The position numbers and the translations under genes are program-made. A stretch of DNA of 64,000 nucleotides from Pyropia yezoensis. Its lineage: Eukaryota > Rhodophyta > Bangiophyceae > Bangiales > Bangiaceae. Of the stretch, positions 41,337 through 50,744 are shown one piece after another. Within the stretch, counting starts at the first letter, position 1. Each line of letters begins with the position of its first letter. The notes below the pieces were generated by a model. That model searched no databases and was not told the DNA's origin. It saw nothing but the letters and a program-made list of their open reading frames with translations. The stretch spans positions 24,289,346-24,353,345 of the forward strand of contig CM020618.1 in the NCBI GenBank assembly GCA_009829735.1, written 5' to 3'.

Positions 41337-42386
41337 CTAGACAGGCGCCGCTGGCAACCCCGCCGGCACCCTCGTCCCCCAGACTCCCCCCCACCGGCGG
41401 GGGTGCCCCCAAAGCAATCGGCCCGCGGTGGGCCCCACCACAGCCAACGCTGCCGTCATCTCAACCCCATCCCCATCGGCGATGGGGGTACCGTCATAGG
41501 CGCCCTCGTTAGCAGCGCGGACCGCCCGCCAGCCCGTCAGAGCGGCCGCCAGTGAACCCGCCACACCCGTGGCGACGAAGACCATCATCATCAGGTCGAA
41601 GGTCGGGGGCAGGCCGCCCGCGAACAGCAGCGGTATTGTGCTGACCTGGACCGCCCCAATAATGCCAGTCACGAGCAGGCCGCGGCCGGCCAGACGGGCG
41701 CCTGCAGCATCGCCGCGGGGCGCCCCCCCCCCCGCCTGGCTTCCCCCCCCGGTTGTGCTGCCCGCGCTCCGGACGGCATCACCGCAACGATTCTCATGGG
41801 GCAGCAGCGGTGCAGCCGCGGCACCCGCCGCAGCGTCAGCTGCAGCGGCAGCTGCGTCAGCGGCGGCGCGGAGGGAGGCCAATCCCAACCGAGCAAAGGA
41901 CAGCGCCATGCCCAGCGCCGGCAGCATCACCAGGCAAAACACCCAGCTGTCGCTGAGGACGATGTCCTTGACAGTCACTCCCGCCCACACGCTGCCGTAT
42001 AGCAGCATTGTCAGGTCATGGGGGGGGCGGGGGCGGCCGCCGTACCACCAGCCTCCGCCGCCGCCAGCGGCCGTCGCCGCTGCAGCCGCCGCCGTCCGAC
42101 CTCCCCGCGCCGCCGCAGCGTCGGCCCCATGGTCGGGCACGGTCTCGGCCCCACCGCCTCTGCTGCGTCGGGCGCCACCCGGCTGCTGCGGCAAAGCCGA
42201 CAGGTCCACGACCGCCTCGTCCTCCCCGACGACAACAGCCGCAGGGGAGTCCCGCACGGCTGCGGTGGGGGCGGCCGTGGCCACCGTCACCGCCACGCAG
42301 GTCCCACCAACCGCGCCATAGCTGGTAGGCGCGACCACTTCCGCCGGCGCCGCTGCTGCCATTGCCCGGGACCCTGTCTTTGTCAT
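41337..42386 (-). CDS. Probable multi-pass membrane protein
   Basis: About 349 codons from ATG at 42386 (MTKTGSRAMAAAAPAEVVA); a second Met lies eight residues in. The N-terminal third is Ala/Gly-rich and low-complexity. Hydrophobic segments follow: LTMLLYGSVWAGVTVKDIVL, then SWVFCLVMLPALGMALSF; after an Ala/Gly loop, GLLVTGIIGAVQVSTIPLLF and FDLMMMVFVATGVAGSLAAA. That suggests four membrane spans in two pairs. It resembles a host gene more than a mobile element, but I do not recognise the family. Splicing near the 3' end is possible. Confidence 0.5.
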   Translation of the reverse strand: MTKTGSRAMAAAAPAEVVAPTSYGAVGGTCVAVTVATAAPTAAVRDSPAAVVVGEDEAVVDLSALPQQPGGARRSRGGGAETVPDHGADAAAARGGRTAAAAAATAAGGGGGWWYGGRPRPPHDLTMLLYGSVWAGVTVKDIVLSDSWVFCLVMLPALGMALSFARLGLASLRAAADAAAAAADAAAGAAAAPLLPHENRCGDAVRSAGSTTGGGSQAGGGAPRGDAAGARLAGRGLLVTGIIGAVQVSTIPLLFAGGLPPTFDLMMMVFVATGVAGSLAAALTGWRAVRAANEGAYDGTPIADGDGVEMTAALAVVGPTAGRLLWGHPRRWGGVWGTRVPAGLPAAPV

Positions 42387-42687
42387 CCCAGGTGGCGGGT
42401 GGCCCACCTTCCGTCACGTGACACAGCGCCTCGAAGGCCGGCCGGCAGACCACCCCACGGGGCGCCGCGAGCTGGGCAGCGTGGGAGTGAATTGGGGAGG
42501 GGGCGGCGGACGCCCCGGCGGGGACGGGCGGAGGGGGGCGGGGGGTGTGTGTGCCCTACGCGCCTCGGTGGCCTCTGGGACTTTGCACCCTGCTGCCACG
42601 GCCGCGGAATAAACAAGCTGTGGGAATGCGCTTGCTTTCGACGTGCCGGTGGTAAGCCGCCGCTGAAGTCGTGCGCGGCAATTGACG

Positions 42688-43122
42688 ATGGCTGGCGCTA
42701 GAAAGCGCCCTCGGTCTGTGCGCCGCGCCATCAGCCCGTCTGGAGAGGCTGCGGCGCGGGCAGGCGCCCTGAACTGTCTGCCTCCGTACTGCATGCGGGC
42801 GACCGCCGGCGCGGCGGGTGCCCTTGTCGACCCCTCAAAGAGGCCGCCTCAATCCGGTGGAGGCGGCCCCCCTTTGAGGCTTCCGTCCGCATTTGGGGCG
42901 CTGTACGTGCCCCCGCCAGGCCTTCCTTCTGGGCGTCCATGGACGGGATACCTCACTGCCACGCCCGGCGGCTGGCCGGCGCCGTTTCCATTGGTACGCG
43001 AACCGGGTGCCACCCTGCTCCCGGCACGCCCGCCAGCCACCCCCGTGAGGTCGCGGCCAAGCGGGGGTGCAGGGCGGGAGTCCTGCATCATGGCGGTGGC
43101 ACCCGCCGTGGTCGGCCCATGA
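42688..43122 (+). CDS. Small hypothetical protein, uncertain
   Basis: 145 codons starting MAGARKRPRSVRRAISPSGE, with a basic N-terminus and then Pro/Gly-rich sequence. It is divergent from the membrane-protein gene, with a gap of about 300 bp. There is no motif and it could be chance in GC-rich DNA. Confidence 0.25.
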   Translation: MAGARKRPRSVRRAISPSGEAAARAGALNCLPPYCMRATAGAAGALVDPSKRPPQSGGGGPPLRLPSAFGALYVPPPGLPSGRPWTGYLTATPGGWPAPFPLVREPGATLLPARPPATPVRSRPSGGAGRESCIMAVAPAVVGP

Positions 43123-43865
43123 TAGGCTGACCACGGCGGGAGCCGCCGCCATCTGGTGTCGCGCGGTCCCGTCCGCCGCCTGCGCCGTCGCCGCCGCCAC
43201 CTCAGCCGCCTCCGCCGCCGCCGCCAGTTGCCAAAGCGTTGCCACCCTTCCTTGCCCCCCGGCGCGACTCGAGTCGGGTGGGGGAAACTGAGGCGGGGGG
43301 GGACGCGGGGGGAGGGCCAGCGGTGGGCAGGCGCCGCTCACGATCGCCATGAGCTGCGGCACCTGCAGACGTTCCCTGTGGTGACTTGGTAATTGTGGGG
43401 CCCTACGATAGAACCGTCATCGTTATTCAGATTGTGTCTTCAAGATGTATTGTCGTGGGGGTTACGCTCAGGGCTTGTCAAGTGTAAGTACTGGCACAAA
43501 GCGTATCTAAAACCAATTATGCATGAACTTTTTTTCAGCGCATTACGCGTACGCTTGCACCTTTGCTCCCACGGCGAGCTACGCGTACGCACCTTTTGGT
43601 GGTCTTCAAAGAGAAGACGCAGAAGGACCGATATCGAGCGACCTCTTCTCAGATATGCTTGACAATCCCTGGTTACGCATAGGCAGCCTGGGAAAATTTA
43701 CTGGACTGGGCCTGACAGAGATTTTTGGCAGGCCCAAGCCTGCCACCGGCGGGTTGTGAACGATCCCGACTGGCGGGTGATCGGTGCACCGAACGACGAG
43801 GCCGGCAAGTTCCTAAACTCCCGCGGATCTCACCTCCCTTCTTTGGCCCGCGCGACTCCGCCGGC

Positions 43866-44455
43866 ATGACGCCCCCGGGGGCGCATAGACGCCCCGGCCG
43901 GTGTGGGGAACCAACGAGTGGTACAGCTGACGCACGCGTGCGGGATGGAATGAGTATATTTGTTCCCAACTTTCCGTGCGGAAGCGGCGCCTCCGAGCCA
44001 CCCACAACGGCCCCCGCGCGAGCTGGGGCGCATTATAACCCGAGGTGGTGCTTTTTGTATGCGCAACACGGACGACGCGGACGGCGACAGTAGGTACTCG
44101 CGGGTTGGGCGCCTGAATGGTCGTATTTATGGACAAGTTTACGCGCCGGACTGGCGCCCCGCAGCCACACGATTGGGGCCTCACACGGCCGGGGGCGCCA
44201 TGACGGCCGCGGGGGCGCATAGACGCCCCGACCGGTGTGGGGAACCAACGAATGGTACAGCTGACGCACGCGTGCGGGATGGAATGAGTATATTTGTTCC
44301 CAACTTTCCGTGCGGAAGCGGCGCCTCCGAGCCACCCACAACGGCCCCCACGCGGGCGGGGGCGCTTTTTGAACCGTGCGGGTGCTTTTTGTATGCGCAC
44401 CGCGGACGACGCGGGGGGCGGCAGTGGGTAGCCGCGGTTTGGGTGTCTGACTGGT
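43866..44455. repeat. Direct duplication with 334-bp offset
   Basis: About 250 bp starting near 43866 recur near 44200. Both hold GCGCATAGACGCCCC, GGAATGAGTATATTTGTTCC, GCGGAAGCGGCGCCTCCGAG and GGTGCTTTTTGTATGCGCA. Identity is high in the core and falls off toward the ends. It lies 0.7-1.2 kb upstream of the M13 peptidase. Confidence 0.9.
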
Positions 44456-44902
44456 GGGGGAGGGGGACGATGGCGGGGCATCACACTCCTGGGCTGGGCA
44501 CAACCACCGAATTTTGTCATTGGCTGGGCACAAAAGTGTGCACAGGGTCCGCGTATTCCTTACAGTGCGTGGGCACGTGGGAAGAAATACAAAAGCACGA
44601 TGTAATGCAAGGGCGGCGGGGCCTCGGCAAGGAGAACGAGCGTCGTCCATGGGGCGCGTCCACCTTTCGTTTTTTGCACTGTAGCGACGGGTGCGGGGCC
44701 TTGAATGGACGAGGTGCCCGGCTGGTCACTGCTGGTGGCCCTCACTCGGCAGAGTCCCGCCCGCCGTCCGTGGGGGGGGGGGAGGTAACCAGCGGAGGGG
44801 GGCAATGCGTGCCCAATGGCGTCTACGGGGCCACCGCCTCGCGCGCGGGGCACGGGGCCTGCGGCGGCGGGGCCGGCTCTTTCTATGCAGCCGGGCGTCG
44901 GT

Positions 44903-44913
44903 GGGTATAAAAA
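44903..44913 (+). promoter_or_regulatory. TATA-like box upstream of M13 peptidase
   Basis: GGTATAAAAAAG lies about 205 bp before the putative start codon and reads in the same direction. Confidence 0.45.
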
Positions 44914-45113
44914 AGAGGGTCCATCGGGACGGACGGCAGACGGAGGCTCCCTTGACGGCGCAACCCCCTATCCAGTCCCGTCGCTCGGCTGTCACCGTCA
45001 GGCAGCATCGGGCGTGGCCCCCCCCGCTCTCTGTCAGGGGGTTCCCCCTCCCCCCCCCTTTCGTCCCGCGTTTCCCCTGATCATCGTCCCCACGCGGCCC
45101 ACCAACCGTTACC

Positions 45114-47366
45114 ATGCCCTGGGCCGTTGCCCTGGTGCTGTCTGCGACGACGGCGGCTGCCGCCGCGGGTGTCGCAGCGGGCACCCCCCGTCCGCCCCCC
45201 AACGATGGCTTCCCCGTTCACAGGCAGGTACCACAGCCCTCGACGCCCGACGACCTCGCCGCTGCCATCTTCCGCCGCATGGACCGGTCGGTGGACCCGT
45301 GCACCGACTTTTACGCCTACGCCTGTGGGACGGTCACGCCCGAGACGCCCACGCTGGCCACGATGGAGGCGGCATCCGCCGCGTACATTTACCCACTCCC
45401 TCTCTTCGGGGCGCCTGACACGCACCCCCGCCGGCCGCCGGTACCGCGCGTGCATGGCCGATCGGGTGCCGTCGGCGCGGGTTGGGCTGGGCCTTGCCGG
45501 CGCCAGCATCTCGCGGATCGGCAGCGCGATCACCGCGCGGGAGCTGAACGCGGCGCTGGCGGGGACGGTGGTCAATCCGCTGTTTGCGCTGAGCGTGAAC
45601 AACAACTATCGCAGCCGGCGGGTGGGCGACTCGGCGGTGGTGGCGCTGCCGGCGGGGCCCATCGCGGGCGTGACGGCCGAGGTGTTGGATGAGACGGACG
45701 AGGCGGTGGCAGGGGAGCGGGCGGTTCTGCGCGCCCAGCTGCGAGCCGCCCTGCGGCTAGCCTCAGCGGCGGGGTTGCTTGACGGGGTGCTGGCGTCGCC
45801 CGCCGACTCGTTCCCACCCGGCCGCACCGCCGTGTGGGACACGCTGGACGAGGTGGTGGCGGCGGTGTTCGGGTGGCAGGTGGTACTGGCCCGCCGGTCC
45901 GTCGGGGCGGTGCCCATTGAAGAGGTGGTGGCCCGGCGTCTGTATCGCGACGGACCAATGGTGCCTGTGGCGGGGGTGCTCGGTCACCTGCTGCCCGCGC
46001 CGCTGCCGCCGTCGGCTCACGTACTGGAGTCTGACGAGGACTACTTCGTGTGGCTGGCCGACTGGCTACGCGCCGCCGTCGCCGGGTCTGCCAACCCCAC
46101 CGGCCGCACCCAGATGGCGACGTTGCAGGCCGACGCCGCCGTCCGCCACGTGCTGCGGCTGGTCCAGCTCGGCTCCATGGGGCTGGACGCGGCGCTGATG
46201 CTGGCAGGCGTGGACCCGCCGGTGGACCCCGAGGCGCGACGGCAGGTGCTGAGCGGCCTGTGCAAGGGGGTTACTGAGGCGCTCCTCCCAGACGCCCTGT
46301 CGAGGGACTTTACGCGACGATTCTTTTCCGCCAACGACCGCCGGCGGGTGGCACGGCTATCGCGGCAGGTGCAGGCGGGAGTCTTGGACACCCTGCGGTC
46401 CACTCTGTGGCTGCACCCTCGCGCGCGACGAGAGATGATGCGCAAGATGGCGGCCGCCAGGACGTACGCGGGTGGCCCAAGGCTTCCCGACGCGTACGCC
46501 GACGTGGTCATCCCCCGGGGGCTGTCCAACAGCACCTACGCCGAGGGGCTCGTGTCGGTGGGCGGCGCGAATCGTCGCCGCCTGTGGGCAGCACTGTACC
46601 ACCCCGCCGCGGCCGACGCTTGGGGCAACCCCAACTTCCCCACATTGGCGTTCCAAGCCAACGCCGCATACACGCCCCTCCGCAACGCGCTCTACGTCAA
46701 CGCCGCCATGATTGGGTGGCCGGTCTTCCCAACGTCACCGGCACTGGCGGGGGCGCTCCCCACCGCCATTGAGTACGGCGCGCTGGGCTCCCTCATTGGC
46801 CACGAGTAAGGCCACGGGCTGGACACGCGGGACAGTCGCTTTGACGACCGCCTGGTGCTGGGCCCCGGCGGGTGGAGCCCCGCCGACCGGCAGGCGCTGG
46901 CCAACCGCTCCCGCTGCCTGGTGCGCCTGCACAACTCCTTCCCCCCGTCGGTGGACGGCACGACGGGCGCCAACATCACAACCGGCCTGGGCGCCTCCAC
47001 CCTCAACGAAAACCTGGCCGACTATATGGGCATCCGCACGGCCTACCGCGCTCTGACCGCCGCCCGCGACCGCGGTGCACCACGACGCCACAACGACCGC
47101 CGTGTCTGGTCTGGCGGCGTGGCGGCAACCAGCCCGGCGCTGGCCGCGGCGTTTACCGACGAGCAGCTCTTCTTTGTGGCGGCCGCCCAGTTTTTCTCTG
47201 TGTCCCCGGCAGCGTCGATGGTGGTGCGGCCCTCCCGCACGTACGCGTCGTTTGCCCACCGCGTGCGCGGGACCATGGGCCAGGCGCCGGCGTTTGCCGC
47301 TGCCTTCCAGTGCCTGCCGGGGGCGCCCTACCACCCGCCGCCGGCGGACCGGTGTGATGTGTACTA
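45114..47366 (+). pseudogene. M13-family (neprilysin-like) metallopeptidase, broken
   Basis: About 750 codons, the usual M13 length. The start ATG at 45114 gives a hydrophobic, signal-like N-terminus (MPWAVALVLSATTAAAAAGV), then RMDRSVDPCTDFYAYACG, the M13 N-terminal signature. Between about 45,400 and 45,430 the reading moves to the next frame, where YRACM and the rest follow. The zinc region has the substrate-binding motif ANAAYTPLRN, then IGHE, a TAA stop (46807-46809) and GHGLD: the stop occupies the third position of the HExxH zinc motif. The downstream frame retains ENLADYMG (third zinc ligand and Asp) and a C-terminus ending ADRCDVY, like the usual Cys-x-x-Trp end. It is a zinc endopeptidase of the secretory pathway by family. 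It has no introns, so it may be a retrocopy. Confidence 0.85.
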
Positions 47367-48128
47367 AGGGTCCACGATGACAAGGAGGGCAGGGGCAGGC
47401 GTACCGGGAGCGAAAGCGATGACGAGAGCACCGAGACTGACGGTACGTCAGTATCGGGAACTGAGCTCGACAGCAGCGACAACCCCGACAAGGTCCCGTA
47501 CAATCGGCTTCGGAGGACGGGTGAAGGCCGAGGCCTTCCCCCGTCTAGTCCTGCGGCTCCCGTGTACATCCCATCCATCACGTGCACTACTGGGGACGCG
47601 GTTCTGAAGGCTGGTGTTGCCCACGCGGTCCTGGCGCTGGGAGAATACAAGGTCGGGAGCTGCGCAGGCAAAAATGTCCCAAACGAAGAGTCCGAGCGCT
47701 CTCATGTCGTCGCACCCTCGGTGTTTGTCGTGGGAAGGCGACCTCTACAATCGGTACGTCTGCTGATAGCAACGACGCACGGAGCATGGGTGGCTTCCGA
47801 GTCGTGGCTGTTGGAGTCTATGAGGGGTCGAGCGTGGAAGCCGTGTGGAGACTTCATCCCCAGCGCCTTCCCGGGAGTTGTGGCCGCCCGCGATGCGCAT
47901 GCTGCCGGAGACTCGCTGCTGAACGGTATGCGAGTTGGCCTTGGCGGACATCTTTCCATCGACCTGGGTGCGTTCGTTCAGCTGGTGGAAAGCGCCGGCG
48001 GCGCTTTCGGGAATCGAGACGCGAAGGTCGTTGTGTGGGGTGGCGTCTGTACGTCAGAACAGCGTGCGCGTTTTGGGACGGCAACGTGCGTGAGCCAGCG
48101 TTGGATGCCAGACTCGATTGCACGCTAG
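47358..48128 (+). CDS. Tandem-BRCT protein, C-terminal part (5' end missing)
   Basis: An open frame of about 255 codons with no usable ATG before the domain, so this is a 3' exon or truncated gene. It starts with an acidic Ser/Thr-rich stretch (GSESDDESTETDGTSVSGTE). BRCT-like sequence follows: GVAHAVLALGEYKVG, SHVVAPS, then QSVRLLIATTHGAWVASESW as the Trp-containing helix, then LLNGMRVGLGG and FVQLVESAGGAF of a second repeat. Tandem BRCT modules of the MDC1/Crb2/PTIP kind bind phosphoserine peptides in the DNA-damage response. A TACTAAG just before the open frame could be a branch site and acceptor. The frame overlaps the last codons of the M13 pseudogene in another frame. Confidence 0.62.
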   Translation, partial: CVLRVHDDKEGRGRRTGSESDDESTETDGTSVSGTELDSSDNPDKVPYNRLRRTGEGRGLPPSSPAAPVYIPSITCTTGDAVLKAGVAHAVLALGEYKVGSCAGKNVPNEESERSHVVAPSVFVVGRRPLQSVRLLIATTHGAWVASESWLLESMRGRAWKPCGDFIPSAFPGVVAARDAHAAGDSLLNGMRVGLGGHLSIDLGAFVQLVESAGGAFGNRDAKVVVWGGVCTSEQRARFGTATCVSQRWMPDSIAR

Positions 48129-49935
48129 GAGCTTCAGCCGTACACCGAGTACGTGGTAGAGTGAACCGAGAGATACAAGAGGAGGGGTTGGATTGAGCCT
48201 GTTTGCGTGCTTTGCACTTTTTTGGTCCTCAGGACTCGTTTGTCGATTCCCATGGAGCTTGTATGCGGGCAGGTGCTCCGCATGGTGATGATGTGCAAGA
48301 AGTGATACCGGCATACCGATGAGGGATCAGAAAGGGAGAGCGTGAGGAGCGTGCAAAGGTGAGCGTCGTGTGTACGAGGTGGGTGTTAACGGAGAAGCTT
48401 TTGGTAGCCTTCTTCGTACACGTGGAGTGCAAGAGCGGGAACGTGTGGGGAGTGGAGAACGCGAACGTGTGGGGGATGGAGAACGGGCGTTGGCTTAAGG
48501 AGAAAGATGTGGCGGGCGTGCTCAATCTGAATCGGCCATTCATCTGCATGGCACGGCGATGGTACGCCGCAGAAGAATGGCTCCCACACATGGCCACCGT
48601 TCGCGAAGTAGACAGCAGAGCTGCGACGACGGTGGGTAGCAGAGGGCCCGTCATTGCGAATGTACATCATTGCCGCAATGATAAGCTTGCGGTCGCGCGG
48701 TGAGAGGTGCGCGGGTCGTTAGACGTACACTCAATCTATGATGATCTGCGTAGTAGCTCACTCTCCTGGGGTCACCACTTCCCCTGCTCGCCCACACCCC
48801 TCCTTCGCTCTCCCAATCGCCTCACGTGGTCCGTCGGCAACAAGAGCGTCTCGCATGCCACCATACTCACCCAGAAGTTTGGCACTTCGCACCCCCGACG
48901 CGGCGGGGGGTCCCGCCCACAGGGGTTTGACGTTGGAGAAGCAGGCGACGCGCTATCGATGGCCTTGTTGGCAGCGGGGCCCTTCAGACGCCGCTGATCC
49001 GCCAAGGCGGGAGCATCCTCCGCGCCGGCTCAGCACTCCCGCAGGTAAACGTAGTGGAAAAAGCGGTGACCGCATGTGCATCGTGTTCCACCGCTGCCAT
49101 ATCCGCAACCTCGCTACAGTTTTACTCTAGCACGCAAGCGGCGCGAATGAGCGACCAGAGACGGCGCCATCGCGTCATGCCGCCGCAGCCTCCGCGGCCG
49201 CCGCAACCGCCGCAGCCACCTCGACCTCATCGGCAGATGACGCCCGGCTGGAAACGACCACCGCGACGTCTATGTCCAAAACTTATCAATACCGAGCGCG
49301 CCTGCACGGCAGAGCACTCTTTACGATCCCGCGCCGCGCCAGGCGGGCGCGCCAATGCGCAGGCATCCGCCACGACAAAGGAAGCGTCGCCCTTCTTGTC
49401 AGTCCTGTACGGACGACCAGGCCGCGATGACGACAGCCACCGCTGCCGCAACGTCTGCTACAGCCCCTGCCCCACCAGCCGTAACAGCGTCCAGGCCGCT
49501 GGCCACCGCAGACTCCTTGCCGAAAGCCTTTACGCGCTGTCTTGTTGCCGTCAACGAGCCATTAGCACGGCCTTCTCCAGGACAATGCCGGTTCCGCTGC
49601 CGGCATCATGGCAGAAGCTTGCCGCACTGCATGTGCGCCCGCAACTGCCGCGTGATCGTCCTTGTCGCCCGATCGCCGCGTGATCGTCCTTGTCGCCCGA
49701 TAGGCTACGGTCCGCTGCCGCCCATGGCCCCTCGACGGCACAGCCCGGGCAACGGACCCACCGACCTGAACGTCGGCTGCCTGAAATTGCATCAGCAGCC
49801 GCCATTCGGGTGAACTGCATGAACCATCGCCATGACCCAAGGTACACCAACACCGACTGCGGCATAGGCTGGTACTGGTAGCGGGTGCAGCAGGCGACGT
49901 GGTCAACGGGCGGCCCCATGGCCTCTGTATAGTGT
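48129..49935. other. No gene recognised
   Basis: Only short frames. One at 48359-48703 contains a short duplicated unit (ACGTGTGGGG-AGTGGAGAACG), but no domain. From 49140 on there is Pro/Arg/His-rich low-complexity translation on both strands. Confidence 0.4.
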
Positions 49936-50646
49936 ATGGTGCAGTTCGAACGACACGTATGCGGTGGTGACAACGCTGACGGTCCGCTGAGTTGGCCGAG
50001 TGCTGACAATATGGCCATAGGAACACCCCATTTCGCGATAGGATGCGTTGGACAAGACAGTGCAAAACCTCTCTCGCCTCGTGAAAGGTGGGATTATTCG
50101 GCGCAGAACTCCTTAGGGCCCGTGACTTTTGCCGAAACGTCTCATCAAATGGTCGCATGGGCTAGACAATGCCATTCGAGATCCAGAAAAAATGTTTACC
50201 GTCTGATGTACGGGAGACGATTGGTAGCAAAGAGCTTCAAGAGAAGGACAAGCGCCAGAAAAACTGTCCAGAAGTCATTGCCGGCGTCCGACAGCGGGGA
50301 TCACGGATCAGCAGCTGCAGCTGTCGTAGAGCGCGCAATTCAACAGTGGATCTATGCATGGAATTTGCACACACGTGCCTGCACGGGCGTAACGCTTGCG
50401 GGTACTGTGCTGTGGGGCCTTCGGCTTCCCCGGCACTTGTGCCGACGAGGGCTGGTTGGGGACTCTGTGGCGTTACTGGTCCCAGGACAAGGCAGCAGCG
50501 CCGTCGGGTTTCGTTTGGCGGACGGCGCAGGACTAACTGACACTGGCGCTTTTACGTGTACGCTTCGAGGGCCGATGCTACACCTGTTGGGGCATGATGG
50601 GGTGCTAATCCCCTTTCGGGCGTGCCTCCGTTACCAGGGAGTCTAG
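49936..50646 (+). CDS. Open frame upstream of family-B gene, possible 5' exon
   Basis: 236 codons without a stop, in the same frame as the next exon of the family-B gene. The second half (VVERAIQQWIYAWNLHTRAC, DSVALLVPGQGSSAVGFRLA) reads like protein. The decayed copy shows no matching block, because its corresponding region is short before the N gap. It could be a 5' exon, an unrelated frame or chance. Confidence 0.25.
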   Translation: MVQFERHVCGGDNADGPLSWPSADNMAIGTPHFAIGCVGQDSAKPLSPRERWDYSAQNSLGPVTFAETSHQMVAWARQCHSRSRKNVYRLMYGRRLVAKSFKRRTSARKTVQKSLPASDSGDHGSAAAAVVERAIQQWIYAWNLHTRACTGVTLAGTVLWGLRLPRHLCRRGLVGDSVALLVPGQGSSAVGFRLADGAGLTDTGAFTCTLRGPMLHLLGHDGVLIPFRACLRYQGV

Positions 50647-50744
50647 GGCTTAGTTTCGGAGAACTGGCACGCCTGCCTCGGGGATACCGAGACAGGTGCG
50701 GCCTTAAGCGAAGCGAGGGCACTCGTGTGAGATTGTGCCGCGTC

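Noticed and set aside
42835..43362. Minus-strand frame of 175 codons opposite the small + ORF
   Set aside because: Ala/Pro/Arg-rich with no motif. Both strands are open because of GC content.
43866..44455. CRISPR-like repeat
   Set aside because: Only two long direct copies, no short repeat-spacer regularity, and a eukaryotic context.
46807..46809. Reassigned stop codons as an explanation for the many in-frame stops
   Set aside because: TAA, TAG and TGA all occur as interruptions, and all also end good frames (for example A-Y ends with TAA at its acidic terminus). Decay is simpler than a changed code.
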